From Cyanobacteria bacterium FACHB-DQ100 (GTDB taxonomy: Bacteria; Cyanobacteriota; Cyanobacteriia; Leptolyngbyales; Leptolyngbyaceae): 64,000 nucleotides of DNA. The notes beneath the pieces are model-generated. The model was not told the origin of the DNA, ran no database searches, and saw only the letters and a list, made by a program, of their open reading frames with translations. The stretch is taken from NCBI GenBank assembly GCA_014695195.1, contig JACJNW010000026.1, positions 62,001 through 126,000 on the forward strand, given 5' to 3'. Below are positions 16,934 to 25,791 of the stretch, piece after piece. The position numbers and the translations under genes were made by a program. The number at the start of each line of letters is the position of its first letter. The first letter of the stretch is position 1.

Positions 16934-18142
16934 ATGCTGAAAGCGGTCAAAGTCCGAATCTATCCAACTGATGCCCAGCAAGTTCATCTTGCTCAGGCGT
17001 TCGGGTGTTGCAGATGGGTTTGGAATCAGTCACTTGCCATCATGTCTCAAACGTACAAACAGACAGGACGTGGTGTTTCAGCAATGGATATGAAGAAGCT
17101 GCTTCCCGTTTGGAAGAAAGAGTATGAGTGGCTTTCTGAGTGCTATTCCCAATGTTTGCAGCAATCTGTTTTGAACTTGGGGACGGCGTTCGGCAACTTC
17201 TTTGATGGTCGGACAGGTTATCCCACCTTTAAAAATCGGTATGGTCGGCAGTCGATTCAGTATCCAGCAAATGTCAAAATTCTGGGCGAGTCTGAGATTA
17301 AATTCCCTGGCAAGCTTGGAACGATGAAAGCAAAGATTCATCGGGATTGTGTTGGAAAACTCAAGACTGTTACCGTGTCGAAAATGCCGGATGGTCGGTA
17401 CTATGCGTCATTGCTGTTTGACGATAGGACAACCAAGCAAGAATCAAGCAGTGAGGGTAAAGCCGTTGGGATTGACTTGGGATTGATTGATTTTGCCGTG
17501 ACTTCTGACGGCTCTAAATTCAACAATCCGAAACATCTCAAGAAGCATGAGTGCAACCTGAAACGGAAGCAAAGAAAGCTTGCTCGTAAAAGAGACAAGA
17601 CGACCAATAAACGGCGTAAAGCTAAGCTTGCACTCGCGAAAGTGCATAGCAAAATCTCAAGAGTGAGAGAAGACTTCCTGCACAAGCTATCCCGCAAGAT
17701 AGTGAACGAAAACCAAGTGATTGTGGTGGAAGATCTAGCAGTGAAAAACATGGTCAAGAATCACAACCTAGCCAAATCTATCAGCGATGCGGGTTGGGGG
17801 ATGTTTCAGACCATGCTGAAGTACAAAGCAGAGCAAGACGGTAAGATCTACCTCGAAATCAGTCGATTCTTCCCGTCCTCACATCTCTGCAATGCAACGC
17901 TGCTACCGATTCCAAAGATGGATCTCTCAGTCCGCTCATTCCTCTGTCCGCATTGCAAGGTGCATCATGACAGAGATGTGAATGCGGCAATTAATATCAG
18001 AAATGAAGGCTTGCGGATTTTGGCGTTGGGAACCAGCGCTTCTGCCCTTGGAGGCAATGTAAGACCAAAGCGGTATGGGCGCAAGTCTACGACCGCAGAG
18101 GCAATTGCTGATGAATTGGGAAGCCAGCTCCGTACCGCCTAG
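16934..18142 (+). CDS. tnpB: TnpB-family protein with degenerate zinc finger
   Basis: A 402-residue TnpB starting MLKAVKVRIYPTDAQQVHLA, the classic beginning. The RuvC-like residues are present: Asp in VGIDLGLIDF (near 179), Glu in VVEDLAVKNM (near 265), Asp in HHDRDVNAAIN (near 345). The zinc finger is incomplete: the first half reads SSHLCNATLLPIP where CxxC is expected, while the second CPHC remains. The C-terminus GTSASALGGNVRP is typical of the cyanobacterial group. DNA binding or guide use may be impaired by the lost cysteine. It is less like the copy at 9578 than two recent copies would be, so it is a separate lineage. Confidence 0.88.
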   Translation: MLKAVKVRIYPTDAQQVHLAQAFGCCRWVWNQSLAIMSQTYKQTGRGVSAMDMKKLLPVWKKEYEWLSECYSQCLQQSVLNLGTAFGNFFDGRTGYPTFKNRYGRQSIQYPANVKILGESEIKFPGKLGTMKAKIHRDCVGKLKTVTVSKMPDGRYYASLLFDDRTTKQESSSEGKAVGIDLGLIDFAVTSDGSKFNNPKHLKKHECNLKRKQRKLARKRDKTTNKRRKAKLALAKVHSKISRVREDFLHKLSRKIVNENQVIVVEDLAVKNMVKNHNLAKSISDAGWGMFQTMLKYKAEQDGKIYLEISRFFPSSHLCNATLLPIPKMDLSVRSFLCPHCKVHHDRDVNAAINIRNEGLRILALGTSASALGGNVRPKRYGRKSTTAEAIADELGSQLRTA

Positions 18143-18253
18143 CGGTCGGTGTCTGGTAGTTCACCAAACGTTAAAATCGAATGCAGTTGAGCGGCTTCCC
18201 CATGCGACAATAGTAAATAGTACACTTGAATATTCAGAAACTATGGCTTAGAA

Positions 18254-18988
18254 GTGAGTTCTTCTAGTCAACCAGTAGCTTCCCAATCCTCAATTGCAAA
18301 ACTTCGAGTGACTCATCCTTCATTGCCTGATAAACTTTCTGGTGCGCTGACGATCGCGCAGAAAAAAGTCTCACAAGTCTGCCACTCTTTTAATCGCATC
18401 GCGTTTGAGTCATGTTATGAAGGGAGCCGAGACGGGCATAACCTCCCAGCGACTCCTGGTTTATACGCCTTCAAGCATCGAGACGGACGAGTGCTGTATG
18501 TTGGCAAGAGTACGAACATTCGGAAACGCTTTAAAGCACGACACGAAGTGTTTGTCGATCTATTTTTTGCAGGCTATGCTGCATCTGATGTGCGGATTGC
18601 GGTCGTTTCCATTTCTGGAAATTATCTGCCATTATTAGAAGTAATAGAAGCTCTCGTCATTTTCACGTTAAGACCAGAGTTTAATCGGAAAGTCTACTCG
18701 CTTGCGGAGATGGCAGCTATGGTGGCAGTGCGATCGTTTACAATTCCTGCGGATGTTGAATTGACGGATCTGCTCGATACTCAGGTCGTGTCGGCGATTC
18801 GCGACTACGGAGTTGCCAATGGGTTGACCCCGAACCAGGTAGTCGAGTTGGCGCTGGCACAGTTTCTCGATTTTGAGGCAGTGACACTAGATGGGTACGA
18901 ACATCTTCAGACCTATGCAGATTTGAAAAATGAGATTGCAATGCTGCAAGCAGAACTGCGAGGGCTGAAGCAGAACGGGGAAATGTAG
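18254..18988 (+). CDS. GIY-YIG domain protein
   Basis: A 244-residue protein. A start at GTG 18254 is likely; an ATG at 18243 meets a stop after one codon. A GIY-YIG module spans residues about 66-150: GLYAFKHRDGRVLYVGKSTN then IRKRF supplies the GIY and YVG strands, the Arg of helix 1, and an acidic Glu in LEVIEALVIF. These are the usual catalytic positions. The C-terminal 75 residues (ANGLTPNQVVELALAQFLDF and a coiled-coil end) resemble a RHH/HTH-like DNA-binding or dimerisation part. It may be a homing-type or plasmid-borne nuclease. Its substrate is unknown. No neighbouring partner is evident. Confidence 0.75.
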   Translation: MSSSSQPVASQSSIAKLRVTHPSLPDKLSGALTIAQKKVSQVCHSFNRIAFESCYEGSRDGHNLPATPGLYAFKHRDGRVLYVGKSTNIRKRFKARHEVFVDLFFAGYAASDVRIAVVSISGNYLPLLEVIEALVIFTLRPEFNRKVYSLAEMAAMVAVRSFTIPADVELTDLLDTQVVSAIRDYGVANGLTPNQVVELALAQFLDFEAVTLDGYEHLQTYADLKNEIAMLQAELRGLKQNGEM

Positions 18989-19217
18989 ATTTATATCGAG
19001 TGCGATCGCGGCTTCTGAGAGCGGACCGATAGTGAGTCGCTGCCTCAAATAGTCTTATGTATGACCTCAATATTCCGATTCGTACACAAGAAAAACTGGA
19101 GCATTAGCAGACTTCGTGTAGGTTCTAGCTGTACGTTTAGGCTGAAATTCGCAACTTTAGAATATGAAGCTTGAGATGGAGTGAGCGATCAAACGGTGCA
19201 GTGTAATCTGCTGCAAA

Positions 19218-19258
19218 ATAGTTCTAGCTGCTTTAAAACAGCAATCAGCTAGAACTAT
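19218..19258. repeat. Perfect 13-bp inverted repeat (hairpin)
   Basis: ATAGTTCTAGCTG (19218-19230) and CAGCTAGAACTAT (19246-19258) with a 15-base loop. A related TTCTAGCTGTAC lies near 19123. It sits in the 18989-19521 gap, which contains no gene of its own, and lacks a T-run. Confidence 0.5.
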
Positions 19259-19344
19259 GTTAAATGCGTCAAGCAAATTCACCTTGAATCTTGCGGCTGT
19301 AAAGCAGAAGAAAGCTGAAACAAAGGATTTATAGCAATCCTAGA

Positions 19345-19521
19345 TTTCTTATGTACAAGCCGATATTGTGCTGTACATAAGAAAAGAGCTAACAAACTGG
19401 GCGCGATTGGGGACTGCGATCGTTCTACAATAATCAAATGCTTCTTATGTACACTCGTCAATTTGTATTACATAAGAACCTAACGAGTGTACATAAGAAG
19501 CATTTTTTGTACATAAGATTT
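19345..19521. promoter_or_regulatory. Nested TTCTTATGTAC/GTACATAAGAA inverted repeats
   Basis: Inverted repeat A: TTTCTTATGTACA (19345-19357) with its complement (19372-19384). Inverted repeat B has perfect 23-bp arms at 19436-19458 and 19483-19505; the arm contains CTTCTTATGTACACTCG. Its 24-base spacer contains another TACATAAGAA. A final GTACATAAGA (19509-19518) lies just before the small gene's ATG at 19522. A degenerate pair is visible near 19052-19090. The motif is the one seen at 9152-9240. Confidence 0.65.
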
Positions 19522-19869
19522 ATGTCGCAGCATCTATCCCTCTCTCAAATTCGCGCAGCTTTCTGCAAGCTTACATTAAAGCAGGCAAAGAAATTGCAGC
19601 GTGAATTTGAGAAGGTGATTCAGGAGTTAGAGGAGCAAACAGAGACAATTGCGCCAGCCTCTTGAAAGGGGCGGGAAGTGATTGAGGTGCAGTGGATTGA
19701 TAATCGGCTCTATCAGTTAGAACAAGTGCGCTGTGGAAAGGCAAAGTGCAAGTGTGCAGGCGCGAATGGAGAACTGCACGGACCATACTGGTATGTCTAC
19801 TGGCGCGAAGATGGAAAGCTAAAAAGCCGCTATGTTGGTAAAAATCTTGCTTCCACGCTCTCACGCTGA
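19522..19869 (+). pseudogene. DUF6788-like small protein interrupted by in-frame TGA
   Basis: From ATG 19522 the frame reads MSQHLSLSQIRAAFCKLTLK to a TGA at 19663-19665. It then continues without change of frame as KGREVIEVQW, CGKAKCKCAG and HGPYWYVYWREDGKLKSRYV, to stop at 19867-19869. The intact relative at 10846-11208 reads ...TAKGREVIET... at the same place, so the TGA replaces a sense codon. The C-terminus YVGKNLASTLSR is also altered after GK. It may be a dead gene, may be split into two products (GTG 19678 could restart), or may be read through. The flanking operator-like repeats are intact. Confidence 0.65.
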
Positions 19870-20014
19870 AACCCGTTTCAGTTTCATCGCCGCCTCGGAT
19901 TTCTACCAAGCTAAAGAGGCGCATCCGCTTTTATTCGCCTTTGTACTAAAGATTATGGCGCGGGCGAGAGTGAGTATTAAATGTCAAGACCATTTCCGGG
20001 TCGCGACAGTGACA

Positions 20015-20536
20015 GGGACTTGTGGCTTTTTGGTGAACGCCTATGAGTACATTCTGGAGAAGTATACGAGTCCGGAGATTTTGTATGACGAGAAGGGCTA
20101 TCAGCATTTAGTGGGAGATCGCTTGTCGGATGAGGAGCGGCAGTTTTTGCAGACAAAAGCATTTACGGCTTATGACAATGATTCGGGCATGACGATGCTG
20201 CGAATTGGCTCGATGAATTTGATGCTGCACGGAATTCAGCGACCGCGATTTTTTTATAAGGATACGCTCTCTAAAGGGTTTGACGATGAGCGATCGCTGG
20301 ATGTGGTGCTGATGAATCCGCCGTTTAAGGGCAAGATGGACGAGTCGGATATTCATGAGAAGCTGCCCTCGAAGGTGAAGAAAACAGAGTTGCTGTTTCT
20401 GCATCTGATTTTGCGGGTGCTGGAAATGGGGGGACGGTGTGCGGTGATTGTGCCCGATGGGGTGCTGTTTGGGTCGAGTCGGGCGCATGTGGAGCTTCGG
20501 AAAAAGATTATTGAAGAGAATCGCTTTGATCTCGAT
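20015..20536 (+). pseudogene. HsdM-type DNA methyltransferase fragment
   Basis: Internal piece of an N6-adenine methyltransferase subunit of a type I restriction system. It begins at GTCGFLVNAYEYILEKY (normally the SAM-binding GTGGFL motif) and includes VVLMNPPFKGK, the catalytic NPPF motif, and GGRCAVIVPDGVLFGSS. It stops at ENRFDLDV where an IS6 remnant joins. Neither the N-terminal helical domain nor the C-terminal part is present, and no hsdS or hsdR is nearby. An open frame runs into it from 19832, but the first 60 residues of that frame do not belong to the family. Non-functional remnant. Confidence 0.75.
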
Positions 20537-20841
20537 GTACGTTTCGTCCACCCTCCCTGAATCGTTGGTTAGATTTAAGAAGGGACGAATGCGTTTATCC
20601 AGTTCTGGAGCAAATTTCAAAACGAGCGCGATTAATCGTGGAATGATCCACGGCGACACCTCGCTCCGCCATCATCTCCTCTAAATCTCGGTAGCTCAAA
20701 GAGTAACGACAGTACCAGCGCACATTCAGCAAGATGATTTCAGGCAAGAAGTGGTGCCATTTGAACAGGGAGTCAGTCGCCATTGAGAGCAAAGCTAGAG
20801 AAAATTGGGTCTTCACACCCTACCATTTTTGCAACACAACC
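20537..20841 (-). pseudogene. IS6-family transposase remnant with one terminal repeat
   Basis: The minus strand from 20816 gives FKWHHFLPEIILLNVRWYCR, YSLSYRDLEEMMAERGVAVD, HSTINR, the start of an IS6-type transposase. One frameshift later (near 20640) it continues ALVLKFAPELDKRIRPFLNL, TNDSGRVDETYIEIK up to the first catalytic Asp, where it is cut at the HsdM fragment. Outside the start, GGTTGTGTTGCAAA (complement of 20828-20841) matches the usual IS6 terminal repeat GGTTCTGTTGCAAA with one change. About two thirds of the element is missing. Confidence 0.75.
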
Positions 20842-20848
20842 ATGCTGC

Positions 20849-21367
20849 TTAACTAGAAGCGCGAATACCAGTATTCTCACTTTCCAACAGATAGATAATT
20901 TCCGCGTGAACGGTTGTCTCCTGAACGACTAAACGGGCGACAGAGACTGGCAACTTAAATCGTCTTGGTCCTGCGCTTCCTGGATTTATGAACAGCACTC
21001 CTTCCCGAACTTCGACGCTGGGCTTGTGCGAGTGCCCGCTAATGACAACGCGAATGTTCTCAAATTTTGGTTCTAGCTTGAGATTCTTGAGGATGTGGAT
21101 TAAGTGAATTGAAACTTGATCAATAGCAATTGTCTTTGATTCTGGAATAGTCTGTGCCCATGCTTCAGTGTCATTATTACCGCGTATCGCAACCACCGGA
21201 GCAATAGTACCGAGTTCTTCCAGGATTTCTGGCTTACCAATATCTCCCGCATGGAGAATGAGAGCGGAATTTATCAGTGCTTCGACTGCCTCCGGACGCA
21301 GCAAGCCATGCGTGTCAGAAATCACGCCAATTTGAGTGCCTGTTTGCTTCCGCCTACGCTTCACCAT
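20849..21367 (-). CDS. YfcE/MJ0936-type metallophosphoesterase
   Basis: A 172-residue cytoplasmic phosphodiesterase-like enzyme with all the family metal ligands: SDTHG (residues about 18-22), HAGDIG, GNND, GHSHKP and the NPGS near the end. The family hydrolyses phosphodiester bonds with two metal ions; the physiological substrate is not known. The length is typical. It is followed upstream by parB on the same strand after about 100 bases. One of the two parS-like palindromes lies inside its last codons. It may simply be cargo in the partition cluster. Confidence 0.88.
   Translation of the reverse strand: MVKRRRKQTGTQIGVISDTHGLLRPEAVEALINSALILHAGDIGKPEILEELGTIAPVVAIRGNNDTEAWAQTIPESKTIAIDQVSIHLIHILKNLKLEPKFENIRVVISGHSHKPSVEVREGVLFINPGSAGPRRFKLPVSVARLVVQETTVHAEIIYLLESENTGIRASS
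20858..20881. promoter_or_regulatory. Second parS-like near-palindrome
   Basis: A 24-base site with core GCGAATACCAGTATTC. It matches the perfect palindrome at 23326-23349 at 21 of 24 positions. It overlaps the 3' end of the phosphodiesterase gene. The two copies bracket the phosphodiesterase-parB-parA cluster, as centromere sites often do. Confidence 0.55.
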
Positions 21368-21474
21368 ACCAAGGAAATTTTGATTCAGTCAGGGACTTAG
21401 CTCCAGTAAACTTTGGGCTAATTGTAGCGCTCATCTCAAGACAGTAATTCCCCTATGATGCACATCAATTTCCA

Positions 21475-22464
21475 CTAAGATTCCAGTAGTGACTCTAACT
21501 CCTTCAGCAGTCTTTCCGCTTTAGCGCGCGATCGTCCTGTTAACGCTGTTTTTGACAGACGCTGCAACACAGACTTGATGCGGCTCGAAAATTCTAATTC
21601 TTCTTGATCTGCTCGTTTTGGGTCATGCTGTTCTCGCCAATCTTTGACGGTTTCGGCGATTTGCTCACGCGACCACTCTCCCGCGATTGCTTGTTCGAGC
21701 AGCTTATCCCGCGTCTTTTCATCGGTGATACGGGAGAACAATCGTGCTTTTGAGCCTTCAATTTTTCCTTGTATAATCGCGGTTTGAATTGAAGGGGAAA
21801 GTTTTAATAAGGGCAAAAAATTCGCTCGGAATCCTTCGGGGCTATAGCGTCCTAAGCGCTCAAATTTGCGCTCTACGATCGACCAGTGCATCTCAAGCTG
21901 ATCGAGTGGAATCGAGGCGAGAACGCTATCAGTTCGGGGAGGACGATGCGTTCCATCTGGTTGACGGTTACGAGAATTCCAGTTGAATAGGGCGATGATT
22001 TGTTCACGGGGAAGAGATAACTCAAGCTCTAGCGATCGCAGGATGCCATGAACTGTTTCTAAGTCATTGAAATCCCGTCGTTTCAAATTCTCTTCAAGTT
22101 CAAGATCCAGCGCTTCGCCTTCGTCTACCTCAAAAATTAAGGCATCTACCCATTCAATCTTGGCTTGCTGTGCCGCGAGATAACGAGTTCCTCCCGCAAT
22201 CAGCTTGTAACGTCCCTGCTGAGTAGGACGTACCCAGAGGACTCCTCGAAAGCCAGATTTGCGAAATGTCCTGACAAAAGACTGAATCAGAATTTCATCG
22301 TGTGATTGACGAACGCGATCACTCACTTCGATGTCAGAAACCCGCAGTCGGACAACGGATTCACTGCGATTTGATTCAGATTTTGGAGCAGGCAGGTTGT
22401 CGAGGTCTGCTGTGGGCATCATTGAACCAATATTTTGCAGTGCTGCTGCAAGCCGATTAGCCAT
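21475..22464 (-). CDS. parB: ParB-family partition protein
   Basis: A 329-residue ParB-like protein. The N-terminus has a short basic leader and linker (residues 1-35). The ParB N-domain follows, with [34 protein letters not shown] (GERR-like box) and [20 protein letters not shown]. The central HTH region is about residues 145-230 ([30 protein letters not shown]). The C-terminal part is charged and helical. ParB binds centromere sites and clamps on DNA, working with ParA to segregate the replicon. Its start overlaps the end of parA by 8 bases, indicating an operon. Confidence 0.9.
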   Translation of the reverse strand: MANRLAAALQNIGSMMPTADLDNLPAPKSESNRSESVVRLRVSDIEVSDRVRQSHDEILIQSFVRTFRKSGFRGVLWVRPTQQGRYKLIAGGTRYLAAQQAKIEWVDALIFEVDEGEALDLELEENLKRRDFNDLETVHGILRSLELELSLPREQIIALFNWNSRNRQPDGTHRPPRTDSVLASIPLDQLEMHWSIVERKFERLGRYSPEGFRANFLPLLKLSPSIQTAIIQGKIEGSKARLFSRITDEKTRDKLLEQAIAGEWSREQIAETVKDWREQHDPKRADQEELEFSSRIKSVLQRLSKTALTGRSRAKAERLLKELESLLES

Positions 22465-23149
22465 TCAGAATCTCCTCTAGCAATTGTTGAATATCTGTCC
22501 ATGCTTTTTCTGCGGTTTTTCCTCGGAGCTGCCCGACGGATACGCCACGACCAAACGCTTCATCATAAATTGCGTAATCGCGAATCACTGATTCAAACAC
22601 CGGAATGCCTTGCGCTCTCAGCCCCTTTTTAAAGCTAGAAAGCGTTTCCTCCCGATTGTTCGGATGCACTCGGTTTAATACCACACGATGCTTTTTACTG
22701 CCTACCGAATCTAAGAGTTTTACTGTAGATCCAGTCACGCGCAGTTCGTCTTGCTTGGTCGAACTGGGGATCAAGATTAAAGTTGACCGCTGCACAATCT
22801 CTTCGAGATCAATGGGCTCAGGTCTGGCTTTGGTATCAACGAAGAAGTGACGACAGTTGCCCGTTTGCCCAACGGATGCAGTTTCGCTCATGACTCGTAA
22901 GGGAACCGTTTCGCTATAAGCAATTGATCTTGCTCCAACGAGGGTACTCCGGTTTGGATCACCATCAATCAAGATAGTCTCGATACCTCGCTGTGCGAGA
23001 GCATACGACAGATTAACCGCGATTGTCGTTTTTCCAACACCGCCTTTTTGATTGAGGATCGATACCAAGAGTGGTGTGATTGTCGCTTGAGTAGCAGGTG
23101 AACTGGCTGAAGCTTTTGTTTTCTTCCGAGACGTGGTTGAGGCAGGCAT
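22457..23149 (-). CDS. parA: ParA-family partition ATPase
   Basis: A 230-residue Walker-type ATPase: [20 protein letters not shown] with the deviant Walker A (KGGVGKTT) near residue 34. It is followed by [11 protein letters not shown] (A' motif), [15 protein letters not shown] and the adenine-binding C-terminal region [13 protein letters not shown] Ser/Thr/Lys-rich leader of about 25 residues precedes. There is no N-terminal HTH, so it is of the small ParA type. Such ParAs are usually repressed by ParB rather than binding the operator themselves. The palindrome 180 bases upstream would serve as operator and/or centromere. Confidence 0.93.
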   Translation of the reverse strand: MPASTTSRKKTKASASSPATQATITPLLVSILNQKGGVGKTTIAVNLSYALAQRGIETILIDGDPNRSTLVGARSIAYSETVPLRVMSETASVGQTGNCRHFFVDTKARPEPIDLEEIVQRSTLILIPSSTKQDELRVTGSTVKLLDSVGSKKHRVVLNRVHPNNREETLSSFKKGLRAQGIPVFESVIRDYAIYDEAFGRGVSVGQLRGKTAEKAWTDIQQLLEEILNG

Positions 23150-23325
23150 AGGATTAGTTGGAAAACAGCAATGCTTAAATTCTGTTGAAGCGCGGTCTTT
23201 TTGCTCTTGCTGTCGAAGGTTTCTGGTTTACAGCAGAACAGTTACCGCTCAAGTCTTTCCAATAGATGATACTGGCAAAGCGCGAAATTCGATCCAGTCC
23301 TTTGCAAATTTTTCCGAACTTGTAA

Positions 23326-23349
23326 AGTGCGAATACCGGTATTCGCACT
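23326..23349. promoter_or_regulatory. Perfect 24-bp palindrome, parS/operator candidate
   Basis: The half-site AGTGCGAATACC is followed immediately by its exact reverse complement. It lies about 180 bases upstream of parA in the 23150-23436 gap, which has no credible gene. A three-mismatch copy occurs at 20858-20881 on the other side of the par genes. This length, symmetry and position are typical of ParB-binding centromere sites. Confidence 0.7.
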
Positions 23350-23436
23350 CGAGATTCTTGTCATTCAGTTCTTCGTGACGATTTCGGATTAGGTTTCTAC
23401 ACCTAATAAGTAAGTCAAAACAAGTTTCTTGTTCGC

Positions 23437-25791
23437 TCAATCTCGCGCTTTCAAATACAAATTACACCACCGCACCATCTCCCAAAGCGTATGTCCGATT
23501 CCTTCTTTTGATCGATATCCATGATCCTCAAACGGCAATTGCACCCACCGCACCGTTGCGCCTAGTCCCTTCAGTGCTTCAAATAGCCGCTCAGTTTGTA
23601 TTGGATAAGTTCCGGGATTACTATCGTGCTCACCATGAATCAGGAGTAAAGGTACTTCAATTTGCGCGGCATAGGTAAAGGGAGCCATACGTTGATAAGT
23701 TTCAGTTGCCTCCCAAAAGTTGCGCTGCTCACCCTGAAAGCCAAAAGGTGTGAGTGTACGGTTATAAGCTCCACTACGGGCAATTCCCATTTTGAATAGC
23801 CGTGTATGAGCGAGTAAATTTGCGGTGGTAAACGCACCGTAAGAATGTCCCCCAATTCCGATGCAATCGCGGGTCGCCACTCCTCGACTGACGACATAGT
23901 CGATCGCCGCTTCTGCACCTGCAATTAACTGCTCGACATAAGTATCGTTCGGCTCAGCATTCCCTTCTCCGATAATCGGTAACTTCGGATCGTTTAGCAC
24001 GGCGTATCCTTGCGTTAGCAGGAATAGCACCGATGCCCGACTTGGACAACTAAAATTGTTGTCTGAAGTGGTAATCTGCCCTGCGGTTTCCCGACTTTTG
24101 AATTCTGCGGGATACACCCAAAAGACGATCGGTAACGGTCCATCGCGCTGAAGATCATAGCCTGCGGGCAGATAGAGCTTGGCTGAAAGATCAACTCCGT
24201 CTGATCGCTGATACTGCACCAATTCTTTTTGAACGCCCGCGAACTGAGGAGCTGGATCAGGATAATCGGTTAACGCCGCAACCCGTCGATCGCGGTAGAG
24301 AAAATAATTCGGTGGCTCTGTTTTTGATTGCCGCCGCGTGATAAAGCTTTGAGCATCTGCATCTAACACCGCTAGAACACTTTCGAGATAAGGATCTTGA
24401 CATTGCCAAAGTCGTTTGGTAGTTCCAGTTGAAAGCGTCATGCGATCGAGAAATGGATAAACACCTTGCGGTGAAGCACCTTGACCACTGAGATAGATGC
24501 TTTGATGATCTGGTGTAAACAGTAGGATCTGCCGATCAAATTTGCCGAGTGTCATCAACGGCAAGCCCTCATCCTGATATTTATCTTCAAAGCTACGATC
24601 GACGAGCAGCATTGGGGGTTGAGATTGATCCGGAGCAATTCGCCACAATCGAATGCGTCGAGAATCATACTCCTGCTCCCAAGCCAATGCCACATCTTCT
24701 CGACCCCATCGAATGCGGTGGTACCGATACTGCGATCGCCAAATCTCTCGCGGCGCTCCTGTGAACGGAGCTTCTAACGTCATCCAAGCATCACGATGAA
24801 AGACATCGCGTGTCGGATCTCCGCCGTCTAATGCTTTAAGCCAAAAGAGTGTTGCAGGACGATCGCTGCGCCAACTGATACCTCTAAGTCCGGGTCGAAC
24901 CGCATCGAATTTGATCGATCGCTGATCATCTAAAGGCAAATCTGCCAGCTCTCGCAGTATCTTTCCGGCTGCATCGAAGATTTGAATCTTTTTTGGAAAT
25001 CGTGTTGCTGGAACCTGGTAAGAAAACGGCTGATGCAGCGTCGTCAGGAGAATATATCGCCCATCTGGAGAAGGTCTTGCTTCATCAATTAAAACTCGGA
25101 GGAACCAGCAGTTCTCGTTCTCCGGTCAAGTGAACGCGCTCCAAGGCTGATGTGAGATAGTACTCAAACAACGCTTCATCATGAGCATTCGTGAGCAGAT
25201 TGGTGTAAGTCCGGGCAGGTGTCTTTCGTCCTAAATTTTCTTCGATTCTGGGTGCAGTTGGAACGATTGAAGGCTGTGGCGGCTCCAGACGATCAGCCGG
25301 AACTACCTTGCACAAAAACGCTTCGTTCGATTGCCATCAATATGGCGTTCCATACGTTGCATTCAAAATTGGCTGTGTCACTTGCCAGGGTTTTCCAGTG
25401 GCGAGATCCATTGCCCAAAGTTCCAACCCATCCGATCGCTTCAGCGTGAAGGCAATCTTCTGTCCATCTGGCGACCAAGTGATGTAATTAATTCGAGCAT
25501 CTTCTGGTAACTCTACCCCTTGCTGAATTCCCGTTGTCAGCGACTTGATCCACATTCTGCGGTAAGAACTTTGACGAGCTGGACTATACGTTTTTGAATC
25601 AATCCGAAATCCTACGATCGCAATTCCCAACTCAGCTAATTCGGAGATCGAACACAATTCTAGTTGCTCTAATTCCACTAGCCACTGTCGTGTCGGGGAG
25701 ATTAGTACGATCGGATTTGGGGCGTAGCGAGAATCTGAGCAATAGGTTCGGGTGGCGTTTGCCAAGTGGAGAGGGCAGCAGAGATATTCAT
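23437..25791 (-). pseudogene. S9 family (prolyl oligopeptidase/acylaminoacyl-type) peptidase, three lesions
   Basis: Starts at ATG 25791 (MNISAALSTWQTPPEPIAQI). A frameshift at the G run 25719-25722 moves to the frame NPIVLISPTRQWLVELEQLE. An in-frame TGA at 25337-25339 (PY*WQSNEAF) and a second frameshift at the A run 25091-25094 follow. After that the frame is open to 23437. The C-terminal catalytic domain is complete: nucleophile Ser in GIGGHSYGAF, Asp in HGEHDSNPG, His in FEDHGYRS. Intact, the enzyme would be about 780 aa, a beta-propeller plus alpha/beta hydrolase serine peptidase. The 500-aa C-terminal part could still be translated but would lack most of the propeller. Two lesions are in short homopolymers and might be sequencing errors; the TGA is less easily dismissed. 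Confidence 0.75.

Larger units (their letters stand above)
16735..18200 (+). mobile_element. Second IS200/IS605-type element with tnpB only
   Basis: The left part has a hairpin, CGCTCTCC (16751-16758) with GGGGAGCG (16763-16770), which forms through one G-T pair. The right part has ACCGC-CTA-GCGGT just at the tnpB stop (about 18136-18148). GGGAAGCC near 16740 is complementary to GGCTTCCC near 18193, close to both presumed ends. There is no tnpA. The boundaries are approximate. Confidence 0.5.

Noticed and set aside
17401..17757. A 118-aa Ser/Leu-rich antisense frame inside tnpB
   Set aside because: It reflects the Lys/Arg-rich codons of tnpB on the other strand; there is no ribosome site or domain.
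20108..20659. A 183-aa minus-strand reading frame across the HsdM fragment
   Set aside because: Only its first part (20540-20659) is a real relic, the frameshifted IS6 transposase; the rest is antisense to the methylase.
23249..23440. A 63-aa minus-strand frame upstream of parA
   Set aside because: It is produced by reading through the 24-bp palindrome (ECEYRYSHF) and has no protein-like features.
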